Positions 24,566 through 32,895 of a stretch of 47,004 nt of DNA are shown piece after piece. The notes below the pieces were generated by a model that saw only the letters and a program-made list of their open reading frames with translations, did no database searches and had not been told where the DNA came from. The DNA is from Candidatus Hydrogenedentota bacterium (GTDB lineage: Bacteria; Hydrogenedentota; Hydrogenedentia; Hydrogenedentales; CAITNO01). The stretch covers positions 1 through 47,004 of the forward strand of contig CAITNO010000072.1 in NCBI GenBank assembly GCA_903893795.1, read 5' to 3'. The position numbers were made by a program, and so were the translations under genes. Position 1 is the stretch's first letter. The number at the start of each line of letters is the position of its first letter.

Positions 24566-25868
24566 CACAGACCAATTTTCGGGTGAAGCCCACATGAAGA
24601 AAAGCATCCCCTTTTCGCAAATTTTCCTGACCGCGCTTTGCGCAGCGCTCATGCTACTGCCTGCCGCGTGCAAGCCCGCCGGCGCGCCTGCGGGCTCCCC
24701 GCCGCCGGGCGGCGGCGCCAAGGGCCCGGTTCCCGTAAAGATCGGCGAGGTGGCGCAGCAGTCCGTGCCGGTGCAACTGGCTGCGGTCGGCTCGGTGGAA
24801 CCCATCGAAACGGTCCAGATCAAGGCCCAGGTGCCCGGACAGGTCATGGAAGTGCGCTTCAAGGAGGGCGATTTGGTGCAGAAGGACCAGGTTCTTTTCA
24901 TCATCGACCCCCGCCCCTACCAGGTGGCGCTGAAACAGGCCGAGGCGAACCTGTCGAAGGCGCAGGCGCAGCTCGAACAGGCGAAGGCCATGACCGCAAG
25001 GGACAGGGCCCAGGCCGAGCGTCTCAAGGCAAGCTTCGCCCGTGACAAGGGGCTTGCCGACAAGAACATGCTTTCCAAAGAGGAGTTTGACCGTTCCCGC
25101 GCGGATTTCCAGGCCGCCGAGGCGGCCGTGGCCGCGGACGAGGCCAACGCCAGCGCGGGTGTCGAGGCCATCGAAGCGGCGAAGAGCACCATCGACCAGG
25201 CCAAACTCCAGCTTGAATACTGCACCATCACGGCGCCTCTGACAGGGCGCACCGGTGCGGTGTCGGCCAAGGCCGGAAACCTTGTCCGAACGGCCGACGC
25301 GGCGCCGATGGTCACCATCAATCAAATCACCCCCATCCGGGTCAGCTTCTCCGTTCCGGAAAAGCGGCTCTCCGAACTGAAACGGCAGATGGCCGAGGGG
25401 ACGATAGGGGTGGATGCGCTGCTCGACGGGGATGCAACGCCCTGCAGCGGCGCGCTCAGCTTCGTGGACAATTCGGTGGACGCCACCACGGGCACCATCA
25501 TGCTCAAGGCGACTTTTGAAAACACCGACAGCCGACTGTGGCCCGGCCAGTTCGTGCGCGTGCTGGTAAATGTGTCCGTTTTGGCCGATGCGGTTGTGGC
25601 GCCCGGCAAGGCCGTGCAAATGGGGCAGAAAGGCCCCTTTGTGTACGTGGTCACCGCGGACATGAAGGCCGAGATGCGGCCGGTGAAAACAGGCAGCACG
25701 CTCAAGGACATGACCGTCATTCTCGAAGGGCTCAAGCCGGGAGAGAAGGTGGTGACCGACGGGCAGTTTGCGACCGCGCCGGGCGCTGAGGTGAAAGAAG
25801 CCACCGAGGCGCCGGCCGCAGTGGCCGGACCCGCCGCGGCGCCCGCCGCCGGAGCGCCCGCGAAATGA
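24555..25868 (+). CDS. RND efflux membrane-fusion lipoprotein
   Basis: The product is 437 residues from the start at 24555, which has a strong AAAGGAG. An alternative ATG at 24594 begins the lipoprotein signal directly (MKKSIPFSQIF... with lipobox LPAAC) and may be the real start. The order is lipoyl half-motif (GQVMEVRFKEGDLVQKDQVL), a helical hairpin of about 110 residues rich in Ala, Glu and Lys, a second lipoyl half (YCTITAPLTGRTGAVSAKAG), then a beta-barrel with VRVSFSVPEK-type strands and FENTDSRLWPGQFVRV. The C-terminus ends in a low-complexity Ala/Pro tail. It bridges the pump and the outer-membrane duct. It overlaps both neighbours, so translation is coupled. Confidence 0.93.
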   Translation: MANSTDQFSGEAHMKKSIPFSQIFLTALCAALMLLPAACKPAGAPAGSPPPGGGAKGPVPVKIGEVAQQSVPVQLAAVGSVEPIETVQIKAQVPGQVMEVRFKEGDLVQKDQVLFIIDPRPYQVALKQAEANLSKAQAQLEQAKAMTARDRAQAERLKASFARDKGLADKNMLSKEEFDRSRADFQAAEAAVAADEANASAGVEAIEAAKSTIDQAKLQLEYCTITAPLTGRTGAVSAKAGNLVRTADAAPMVTINQITPIRVSFSVPEKRLSELKRQMAEGTIGVDALLDGDATPCSGALSFVDNSVDATTGTIMLKATFENTDSRLWPGQFVRVLVNVSVLADAVVAPGKAVQMGQKGPFVYVVTADMKAEMRPVKTGSTLKDMTVILEGLKPGEKVVTDGQFATAPGAEVKEATEAPAAVAGPAAAPAAGAPAK

Positions 25869-28800
25869 GCATTTCCTCCCTGTTCATTCGCCGGCCGGTC
25901 ATGACCACCCTGATCGTGCTGGCGCTGATGCTTGCGGGCGTGCAGGGCTACCGCATGCTGCCGGTAAGCGACCTTCCCAACGTGGATTTCCCCACCATCA
26001 CCGTCACGGCCACGCTGCCGGGCGCCAGCCCCGAGACGATGGCCTCCGCCGTGGCCACGCCGCTGGAGCGCGTGTTCTCGACAATCCAGGGCGTGGACTC
26101 AATGAACTCAACCAGCGTGTACGGTTCGACGCAGATCACGCTCCAATTCGCCCTCGAACGCAACATCGACGCGGCCGCGCAGGACGTGCAGTCCATGATC
26201 ATGCAGGCGAACAAGGACATGCCCAAGGACATGACCAGCCCGCCGTCCTATCGCAAGGCCAACCCGGCCGACACGCCGATTCTCTACCTGGTGCTCAAGT
26301 CCTCCGTGCTGCCGCTGTCGGACGTGGACGAATTCGCCGAGACCATGCTGGCCCAGCGCATCTCCATGGTCAGCGGCGTTGCGCAGGTGCAGGTGTTCGG
26401 TTCGCAGAAATACGCGGTGCGCGTGCAGTTGGACCCGCAGGAACTGGCCACACGCCAGGTGGGCATCAATGAGGTGTCGGCGGCGGTGCAGAGCGCCAAC
26501 GTCAATCTGCCCGCAGGCGATCTGCAGGGGACAAACCGCGCCTTCACCGTGCAGGCGGAAGGGCAAATCTTCCGGGCCGACGGCTACGGGCCGCTCATCG
26601 TTGCCTATCGGAATGGTGCGCCGGTGCGCCTGAACGACGTGGGAAAGGTGTCCGACAGCGTCGAGAACGACAAAGTGGCCAGTTGGTTCCGCGACACCCG
26701 CGCAATAGTGCTGGCCGTGCAGCGCCAGCCCGGCACCAACACGGTCGAGGTGGTGGAGGGGGTGAAGGCGCTCCTGCCGTCGTTCAAGGAGCAGTTGCCC
26801 AAGGCGGTGGAGATGGAGATTCTGTTCGACCGTTCGCAGTCGATTCGCGAATCCGTGAACGACGTGAAGTTTACCCTCATGCTGACCACCGCGCTCGTGG
26901 TGCTGGTGATATTCCTGTTCCTGCGCCATGTGCGGGCGACATTGATTCCCGCGCTGGCCCTCATCTCGTCCGTGGTGGGCACCTTTGCGGCGATGTACGC
27001 GTTTGGGTTTAACATCGACAACCTGTCCCTGATGTCGCTGACGCTGGCGACCGGGTTTGTGGTGGACGACGCCATTGTCATGCTGGAGAACGTTATCCGC
27101 CACATGGAGAAGGGCGAGAAGCCCATGGACGCCGCCTTCATCGGTTCCCGGGAAATCGGGTTTACCATTGTGTCCATGACCGTGTCGCTCGTGGCCGTGT
27201 TCATTCCGGTGCTCTTCATGCCGGGCATCATGGGGCGCATCTTCCGTGAATTCGCCATTACCATCAGCGCCGCCATCCTGATCTCGGGCGTCATTTCGCT
27301 CACCCAGACGCCCATGCTGTGCAGCCGTTTCCTCCGGCCGCCCGATGAGGGCCGCCACGGCCTGCTGTACCGCGTGCTTGAATGGGGCTTTGATTCCATG
27401 CTCTGGGTGTACCGGTGGACGCTGTATGGCGTCATGCGCGCCCGCCCGCTTGTCATGCTGGTGTTCGTCGCGCTGATCGTGCTGACCGGGTATTTGTTCA
27501 CCATCGTTCCCAAGGGATTCATCCCCTCCGAGGACACGGGGCAGATCCGGGTCACCACGGAGGCGGCGCAGGGCGTCTCCTTCAGGGAAATGACGGAGCA
27601 TCAGCAGGCGCTGGCGGCCGTCGTCAACCAGGACCCGAACGTGCAGGCTTTCATGTCCTCTGTCGGCGGCGGCGCCACCTTCACCGCCACCGCCAATGCA
27701 GGGCGCATGTTCATCGTCCTCAAGGACCGGGACAAGCGCATCGGCGTGGAGCAGTTCATAGCCAAGATGCGGGCCACGCTGGCAAAGGTGCCCGGCATCA
27801 AGGCCTATCTGCAGAATCCGCCCCCCATCGCGCTGGGCGGGCAGGTGACCAGGGGGCAGTACCAGTACACGCTTCAGGCGACCAACCTGGACGACCTGTA
27901 CAACTTCGGGCCCATCCTGGAGAAGAAACTGAAGGAGGCCAAGCTCGAGAACGGCAAGGGCCTGCTCGATGTGAACAGTGACCTGCTGCTCAAGAATCCC
28001 GAGGCCAACATCGAGGTGGACCGGGACAAGGCATCCTCGCTGGGACTCTCGGTCGGACAGGTCGAGGACGCGCTTTACACGGCCTACGGGTCGCGGCAGA
28101 TTTCCACGATTTACGCGCCCACCAACCAATACCGTGTGGTCATGGAACTGCTCCCGGAATACAAGTCCGACCCGTCCTCCCTGTCCCTGCTGTACGTGCG
28201 CTCCTCCACGGGGAAACTCGTGCCGCTGGACACGGTCACACGGGTCAGGAAAGAGGTCGGCCCGATGACGGTGGCACATTTGGGCCAGTTGCCCTCGGTT
28301 ACCATCTCGTTCAACCTGCCGCCCGACGTGTCCCTCGGCGCGGCAACGGAACTGGTGGCGAAGGTGACCCGTGAGACGCTGCCCTCGACCATCACAGGCA
28401 GCTTCCAGGGCACCGCCCAGGCGTTCCAAAAGTCCATGGGCGGGACCATGTTCCTGCTTTTTGCCGCGCTCGTCGTGGTGTACATCGTGCTGGGCGTGCT
28501 GTATGAAAGCTTCATCCACCCGATCACCATCCTGTCAGGCCTGCCCGCGGCCGGTGCCGGCGCACTGCTGACACTGCTGCTGTTCGGCAGCGAATTGAAC
28601 CTCTATTCGCTGGTGGGTTTGGTGATGCTGATCGGCATTGTGAAGAAGAACGCCATCATGATGGTGGACTTCGCGCTCCAGAAGCAGCGCGAGGAGAACC
28701 TGAAACCCTTTGACGCCATGTACGAGGCCGCGCTGGTGCGGTTCCGCCCGATTATGATGACCACCATGGCCGCGCTCATGGGCACGCTGCCCATCGCCCT

Positions 28801-29005
28801 GGGCATGGGCGCCGGTTCCGAATCGCGGCGTCCCCTGGGCCTCGCCGTGGTGGGCGGCCTGGTCGTCTCGCAGATGTTAACCCTCTACATCACGCCCGTC
28901 TTCTACACCTACATGGAGGCCTTCGCGGGACTCTTCAGGCGGAAGAAGGCGCAGGAGGACGTGGTGTTGTCGGACGCAGCCGCAGTGACCGAAATGGAGG
29001 GGTAG
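25865..29005 (+). CDS. RND efflux pump permease (HAE-1 type)
   Basis: The product is 1046 residues, the usual family length, with 12 membrane helices in two halves and two large periplasmic loops. The N-terminus has the typical IRRPVMTTLIVLALM. The proton-relay pair lies in helix 4: GFVVDDAIVMLEN (Asp401-Asp402). The second half carries LVGLVMLIGIVKKNAIMMVDFA and FRPIMMTTMAALMGTLPIA. These features place it with hydrophobe/amphiphile exporters rather than metal exporters. It overlaps the fusion protein gene by four bases (ATGA). A dispersed hairpin repeat begins directly after the stop codon and may end the transcript. The substrate is unknown. Confidence 0.95.
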   Translation: MSISSLFIRRPVMTTLIVLALMLAGVQGYRMLPVSDLPNVDFPTITVTATLPGASPETMASAVATPLERVFSTIQGVDSMNSTSVYGSTQITLQFALERNIDAAAQDVQSMIMQANKDMPKDMTSPPSYRKANPADTPILYLVLKSSVLPLSDVDEFAETMLAQRISMVSGVAQVQVFGSQKYAVRVQLDPQELATRQVGINEVSAAVQSANVNLPAGDLQGTNRAFTVQAEGQIFRADGYGPLIVAYRNGAPVRLNDVGKVSDSVENDKVASWFRDTRAIVLAVQRQPGTNTVEVVEGVKALLPSFKEQLPKAVEMEILFDRSQSIRESVNDVKFTLMLTTALVVLVIFLFLRHVRATLIPALALISSVVGTFAAMYAFGFNIDNLSLMSLTLATGFVVDDAIVMLENVIRHMEKGEKPMDAAFIGSREIGFTIVSMTVSLVAVFIPVLFMPGIMGRIFREFAITISAAILISGVISLTQTPMLCSRFLRPPDEGRHGLLYRVLEWGFDSMLWVYRWTLYGVMRARPLVMLVFVALIVLTGYLFTIVPKGFIPSEDTGQIRVTTEAAQGVSFREMTEHQQALAAVVNQDPNVQAFMSSVGGGATFTATANAGRMFIVLKDRDKRIGVEQFIAKMRATLAKVPGIKAYLQNPPPIALGGQVTRGQYQYTLQATNLDDLYNFGPILEKKLKEAKLENGKGLLDVNSDLLLKNPEANIEVDRDKASSLGLSVGQVEDALYTAYGSRQISTIYAPTNQYRVVMELLPEYKSDPSSLSLLYVRSSTGKLVPLDTVTRVRKEVGPMTVAHLGQLPSVTISFNLPPDVSLGAATELVAKVTRETLPSTITGSFQGTAQAFQKSMGGTMFLLFAALVVVYIVLGVLYESFIHPITILSGLPAAGAGALLTLLLFGSELNLYSLVGLVMLIGIVKKNAIMMVDFALQKQREENLKPFDAMYEAALVRFRPIMMTTMAALMGTLPIALGMGAGSESRRPLGLAVVGGLVVSQMLTLYITPVFYTYMEAFAGLFRRKKAQEDVVLSDAAAVTEMEG

Positions 29006-29042
29006 GGTGCGTGGAATGCCGCGAAGCGGCATGGAACGCACC
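29006..29042. repeat. Hairpin repeat with outer stem GGTGCGT, copy B
   Basis: The outer stem is GGTGCGT (29006-29012) with ACGCACC (29036-29042), with GGA bulges on both sides. The inner stem is ATGCCGC (29016-29022) with GCGGCAT (29026-29032), and the loop is GAA. It starts one base after the stop codon of the RND pump. Compared with copy A (18547-18587), three inner pairs differ and all are compensated. Confidence 0.85.
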
Positions 29043-29099
29043 GTCTTGACTGAACACTTCTCTATGCCTCATTTTCACCCACCCTGACTTTCTTCTGTC

Positions 29100-29128
29100 T
29101 TGCCAAAACCCGGGCAAGGGGGTATGCT
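29100..29128 (+). promoter_or_regulatory. Sigma-70-type promoter upstream of the gene at 29203
   Basis: TTGCCA (29100-29105), a 17-base spacer, then TATGCT (29123-29128), about 75 bp before the start codon. The -10 hexamer equals that of the promoter at 18017. Confidence 0.6.
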
Positions 29129-29202
29129 CTTCCTGTCAAGCCCGATGGGGGCCGTATCTTTCTTTCGACGCCACCCGGCCGTGGAACCATAAGGACAGGG
29201 CC

Positions 29203-30189
29203 ATGAGCGAGAACATGAAGAGCGGGATCATCCTGCTGGCGGCGCTCCTGCTGGGCGGGTTGCTTGTGGCGGGATTGGTGCAGCAGGTCGAACTGGGGCG
29301 CGCCGGAAAACCAAAGCCGGAAACCCAAAACCCAGCCGCACATTGGGTGACGGAGCCCGCGGTATCGCCCCCCGCCAATACCGCACCGGCACAGCCCGCA
29401 GTCGAAGTGAAGCCCGCGGTGTCCATCCCGGCCAATGTGCCGCCCGCCCAGTCAATCGCAAAACAGGCACTCTCGCTGGTTCCCAAAGTGAACCGGGAAA
29501 GCCCCCCCACGGTGGACTTCTTCGGCAAGCCGCTGGACGCCTTCGGCATTGAAGTCAACGAGCGGGTCGGCATTGCGGGCCAGGTCGTGATGGCAGGGCG
29601 GCCCGTGCCGGGCGCCACGGTGCTGCTCCGGCGTGTTTCGCGGAAAATAGCCGACGGCGCGCCCGACTATACCGGGGTGGCCGCCGACCCGTCCGGCGGG
29701 CCGGAATGGACCACCGTCACCGATGCGAACGGCAAGTATGCGTTCTATGGGTTGGATGACGGCCACTACGGCCTCAGCGCCCACACGGACAGCGCCTGCG
29801 GCGTGGAGGATATGACCATCCGGGAGGGCAGCATTCCCGGCCGCCTGTCCGGAAAGATTGCCTACTTCGCGGGCCGGGCCCACATGACCATCGAGCTATG
29901 GCCGTCCGGCGCGCTTTCGGGCCTTGTGCTGACGCCGGAAGGCCAGCCCGTTGCCGGGGCCGTCATCTATCCCTATGAAATCCAATTCCCAACCGGTTCG
30001 ATGCGGGTGGAGCCTGTTCCGCAGGTGATGTTGAGCGTGAAGAGCGGAGAGGACGGCGTATTCCAGTTCCCGCGCCTCCCCGCCGGGCGATGGCGCTTGG
30101 CCATCGGCGCGCCGGGATACGCGGACCGGAAAACAGACTGGCTGTCCACCGGGGGCCAGTCGGCCGAGATTCGCCTGAACAGGCCATGA
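29203..30189 (+). CDS. Membrane-anchored protein with CarboxypepD_reg-like domains
   Basis: The product is 328 residues. One N-terminal membrane helix (residues ~7-27, IILLAALLLGGLLVAGLV) is followed by a Pro/Ala-rich linker to about residue 95. Two Ig-like carboxypeptidase regulatory-type domains follow: the first around 120-200 (GIAGQVVMAGRPVPGATVLL, then TDANGKYAFYGLDDGHYGLS) and the second around 235-325 (GLVLTPEGQPVAGAVIYP, then GVFQFPRLPAGRWRLAIGAPGY). Such domains are structural or binding modules of exported proteins. The start has AAGGA eight bases upstream. It has its own promoter and stands alone; no catalytic motif is seen. A small palindrome, CACCGT-C-ACGGTG, lies just after the stop. 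Confidence 0.8.
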   Translation: MSENMKSGIILLAALLLGGLLVAGLVQQVELGRAGKPKPETQNPAAHWVTEPAVSPPANTAPAQPAVEVKPAVSIPANVPPAQSIAKQALSLVPKVNRESPPTVDFFGKPLDAFGIEVNERVGIAGQVVMAGRPVPGATVLLRRVSRKIADGAPDYTGVAADPSGGPEWTTVTDANGKYAFYGLDDGHYGLSAHTDSACGVEDMTIREGSIPGRLSGKIAYFAGRAHMTIELWPSGALSGLVLTPEGQPVAGAVIYPYEIQFPTGSMRVEPVPQVMLSVKSGEDGVFQFPRLPAGRWRLAIGAPGYADRKTDWLSTGGQSAEIRLNRP

Positions 30190-30412
30190 AACACCGTCAC
30201 GGTGAACGGCCAATCCCTCCAATTGAAACTGGACTATCCCTAATCCCGGCCTCCCGGAACGGTTTCTCTCGACACCCCACGCCGGTTCATGCTATGGTGT
30301 GGGGGTCCTCGATGGGAAGTGGAATGTGCCGTCCAAGGCGGCGGTTCAACGTTACATAAGAAACGGAGTGTCCGGCCCACGAGCCGTTCGACCCCGAAAA
30401 GAGGTGAACACA

Positions 30413-30592
30413 TTGGCCAGAACAAACTACGGATACGAGAAACGCCAGAAAGAACTGGCCAAGCAGAAGAAGAAGGCGGAAAAGGCGCAGAAGAAGCTTG
30501 AAAAGGCGCATCAGCCCGCCGATGGCGAGCAGGACCCGGAGCAGGAGGAAACCGATCAGGAGTCCTCCGAAGAGGCGAAAGAATCCGAATAG
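30413..30592 (+). CDS. Small highly charged Lys/Glu-rich protein (59 aa, TTG start)
   Basis: The start is TTG at 30413, with GAGGTG about seven bases upstream. The peptide begins MARTNYGYEKRQKELAKQKK and continues as a run of Lys, Ala, Glu and Gln, ending in an acidic Glu/Ser tail. It is probably a single long helix. Short proteins starting with this ARTNY-x-EKRQ-type pattern occur in many bacteria as hypothetical proteins; I know of no function. An in-frame ATG at 30299 would add 38 residues that do not look conserved and has no comparable ribosome site. The helix would be basic in its first half and acidic in its second. Confidence 0.65.
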   Translation: MARTNYGYEKRQKELAKQKKKAEKAQKKLEKAHQPADGEQDPEQEETDQESSEEAKESE

Positions 30593-30736
30593 GGTTTCCG
30601 CGCCGGATTGCGCGTCACGAAGCCGAACCCCCATACGCTGGGCCGAGCCCAGTGGCAGGTTAGTTCCCCCGGAACGGTTTCGTGGACCTGAACGCGCGGC
30701 AAAGGGCAAACAACCACGAAACTTGGGAGTCGGATC

Positions 30737-31552
30737 ATGAGAATCTCCATCCTTGCGCTGATTGTGACGCTGGGTTGCATGCTCTTCGCCTTTACGGCGA
30801 CGGCGCAAACGCCGACCACCGACGCGCCCGGCACGATACACGTCTTCAACGGCAAGGACCTGACCGGGCTGTACAAGTGGATCAAGGACCGAGGCCGCGA
30901 CAAGGACCCGAAAGACGTGTTCACCGTAGAGGATGGCCTTCTTCACATTTCCGGCGAGGAAATGGGCTGCGTCACCTCCACCGATGAATTCGAGAACTTC
31001 CGGGTCATCATGGAATTCAAATGGGGCGAGGTGACCTGGGCCAACCGCAAGGACGCCGCGCGCGACAGCGGTATGCTGCTGCATTCGACCGGCGAGGACG
31101 GTGCCTACAGCGGCATCTGGATGCACTCCATCGAATGCCAGATGATCGAGGGCGGCACGGGCGACCTCTTGGTCGTGGGTGACGGTTCGGATGAGTTCCA
31201 CCTGACCGCGCCCACAGCACCGGAGCTCGACAACAACTGCGGCGTCTACAAACCGGGCGGCCAGCCGAGAACGATCCAGTCGGGCCGCATCAACTGGTGG
31301 GGCCGTGATCCGGAATGGAAGGACACAAAGGGATTCCGCGGCAAGCAGGACGTGGAAAAGCCCGTCGGCGAGTGGAACCGCTACGAATGCGTCGCCCAGG
31401 GCGACAAGATCACGGTCATTCTCAACGGCGTGACCGTCAATGAATGCCACGACGTCAAGCCGCACAAGGGCCGCCTCCAGATTCAGTCCGAAGGCGCCGA
31501 ACTCTTCGTTCGCCGCTTCGACGTGGTGCCGCTGTCCGCTCCGGCGAAATAG
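30737..31552 (+). CDS. Secreted DUF1080 (3-keto-disaccharide hydrolase-type) protein
   Basis: The product is 271 residues with a signal peptide (cut near ...TATAQ, residue ~24). The mature protein matches DUF1080, a concanavalin-like beta-sandwich: IHVFNGKDLTGLYKW, FTVEDGLLHISGEEMG, FENFRVIMEFKWGE, DSGMLLHSTGEDG and ECQMIEGGTGDLLVVG. Characterised members act on 3-keto-disaccharides, which fits the Gfo/Idh oxidoreductase elsewhere in the window, but that role is inferred here. A GGGAG ribosome site precedes the start. The leader contains a 9-bp inverted repeat (GTTTCGTGG 30677-30685 with CCACGAAAC 30714-30722). The next gene follows after 55 bp on the same strand. Confidence 0.9.
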   Translation: MRISILALIVTLGCMLFAFTATAQTPTTDAPGTIHVFNGKDLTGLYKWIKDRGRDKDPKDVFTVEDGLLHISGEEMGCVTSTDEFENFRVIMEFKWGEVTWANRKDAARDSGMLLHSTGEDGAYSGIWMHSIECQMIEGGTGDLLVVGDGSDEFHLTAPTAPELDNNCGVYKPGGQPRTIQSGRINWWGRDPEWKDTKGFRGKQDVEKPVGEWNRYECVAQGDKITVILNGVTVNECHDVKPHKGRLQIQSEGAELFVRRFDVVPLSAPAK

Positions 31553-31607
31553 AAAGTCCTGCAACACCGGCAATGCCCGACCACTTGAATGCCTGAAAGG
31601 GACCGGC

Positions 31608-32570
31608 ATGAAATCCTTTATTATCCCCGCGCTGACAACCGCACTCCTGGGAGGCTTCTGCATGGCCGCATCCGCACAGGAACAGACCTACGCCGAAAAA
31701 CTCGGCTGGCCCGCAGGCGCGCGGGTGGTCATCTTCCATGTGGACGATGCGGGCATGTCGCACGACTCCAATCTGGGCGCCATTGAGGCCATGGAGAAGG
31801 GCGTCGCCACCTCCACCAGTGTCATGTACCCCTGCCCGTGGGTTGTGGAAATGGCCCAATACGCCAAGAAGCACCCCGATGCCGACATCGGTCTGCACTC
31901 CACCTTCACCTCCGAGTGGGACATCTACCGCTGGGGTCCCCTCGCGGGCAAGAAGGCCGTGCCGGGCCTGACCGATGATGAGGGCTGTCTGTGGCATTCA
32001 GAGCAGGAGGCGGCCAAGAACGCCACCCCCGACGAGGTGGAGGCCGAACTGCGCGCACAACTGGACCGCGCCACCGCCATGGGCCTCAAGCCCACGCACA
32101 TTGACACCCACATGGGCACGGTGTACACCCGGCCCGATTTCCTGGAACGCTACATCAAGGTCGGCGCGGAAAACGGCATCCCGGTAATGGTGCCCGGCGG
32201 GAACGCCTATTTTCTGGGCAAGGACTCCCCCGAACTCGTCGGCGGCGTCAAGGCGCTGGGTGAAAAGGTATGGGCGCTCGGCCTACCCGTGCTCGACGAC
32301 CTCCACACGGGATTCGGCTGTGAAAAGCCCGCCGACAAGAAAGCCCAGATTCTCGATTTCCTGCACAACGTGAAGCCGGGTGTCACCCAGTTTATCGTGC
32401 ACTGCACCCGCCCCTCGGAGACCTTCGTGAACGTCTGCGGTTCCGGCCCCATGCGCCTCGCCGAACTGGAGGCGCTCACCTCGCCGGAAGTGAAGAAGGC
32501 CGTCGCGGACGAGAAGATCATCCTCACCACCTGGCGCGAACTGAAACAGCGCCGCAATGCGGTAAAGTAG
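31608..32570 (+). CDS. Secreted ChbG/YdjC-type carbohydrate deacetylase
   Basis: The product is 320 residues with a signal peptide (cut near ...AASA, residue ~23). The metal-site motifs are visible: FHVDDAGMSHDSN (Asp46-Asp47), DIGLHSTFTSEW (His97) and THIDTHMGTV (His164, His168). ChbG/YdjC enzymes remove an acetyl group from chito-oligosaccharides or related sugars; most are cytoplasmic, so the signal peptide is notable. The start has AAAGGGA upstream and coincides with the signal peptide. It is probably co-transcribed with the DUF1080 gene. Together with PIG-L it gives the window two exported sugar deacetylase candidates. Confidence 0.9.
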   Translation: MKSFIIPALTTALLGGFCMAASAQEQTYAEKLGWPAGARVVIFHVDDAGMSHDSNLGAIEAMEKGVATSTSVMYPCPWVVEMAQYAKKHPDADIGLHSTFTSEWDIYRWGPLAGKKAVPGLTDDEGCLWHSEQEAAKNATPDEVEAELRAQLDRATAMGLKPTHIDTHMGTVYTRPDFLERYIKVGAENGIPVMVPGGNAYFLGKDSPELVGGVKALGEKVWALGLPVLDDLHTGFGCEKPADKKAQILDFLHNVKPGVTQFIVHCTRPSETFVNVCGSGPMRLAELEALTSPEVKKAVADEKIILTTWRELKQRRNAVK

Positions 32571-32613
32571 AGGAGGCTTCCAGCCCCCTTCCTCGTTCGC
32601 CGGCGGTAACGCT

Positions 32614-32639
32614 TGAAAGAACGCGGCAAGATGCCGCGT
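32614..32639 (-). terminator. Possible terminator of the small membrane protein gene
   Basis: An 8-bp perfect stem (ACGCGGCA 32621-32628 with TGCCGCGT 32632-32639) and three-base loop is followed on the minus strand by TCTTTC. It is 30 bp beyond the stop at 32670. The T content is modest. Confidence 0.4.
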
Positions 32640-32669
32640 CTACATTGCCGACACGTGGCGCCCGCTGTC

Positions 32670-32807
32670 TTACTTCAGCCCCAGAGCCCCCAGAATGATG
32701 GTGCCGAAAACGTAGGCCCATACCTGCAGGAATATGCTGCCCGCATCGCTCTGGGCCTTGTCGGGAATGTCGTTCTTGGGAACGGTCAACGCCTTGATAT
32801 GCTTCAT
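32670..32807 (-). CDS. Small single-pass membrane protein (45 aa)
   Basis: The peptide is 45 residues. It begins MKHIKALTVPKNDIPDKAQS, a charged segment, and ends with one hydrophobic helix (residues ~24-44, SIFLQVWAYVFGTIILGALG). AAAGGA stands eight to nine bases before the ATG at 32807, a stop codon ends it, and a hairpin lies downstream. The predicted topology is one helix with a short lysine tail. I do not recognise a family. It lies between the ChbG-like gene and a lipoprotein gene, on the minus strand. A coding origin is supported by the ribosome site and the clear soluble-plus-helix layout, not by homology. Confidence 0.65.
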   Translation of the reverse strand: MKHIKALTVPKNDIPDKAQSDAGSIFLQVWAYVFGTIILGALGLK

Positions 32808-32895
32808 CGGGGGTTCCTTTCGCATGGCAGTTTGCCAAAGCTACTTCTATAACACCGTTTGCGTCAACCCCTATTTCTAATGCCATGTATTCCTG

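Noticed and set aside
27415..27981. An alternative-frame protein inside the RND pump gene
   Set aside because: It is an Ala/Arg-rich shadow of the pump frame.
32808..32880. A sigma-70 promoter for the 45-residue gene (TTGACG on the minus strand)
   Set aside because: The only TATAGA-like -10 candidate is 10 bases away, far from the 16-18 needed.
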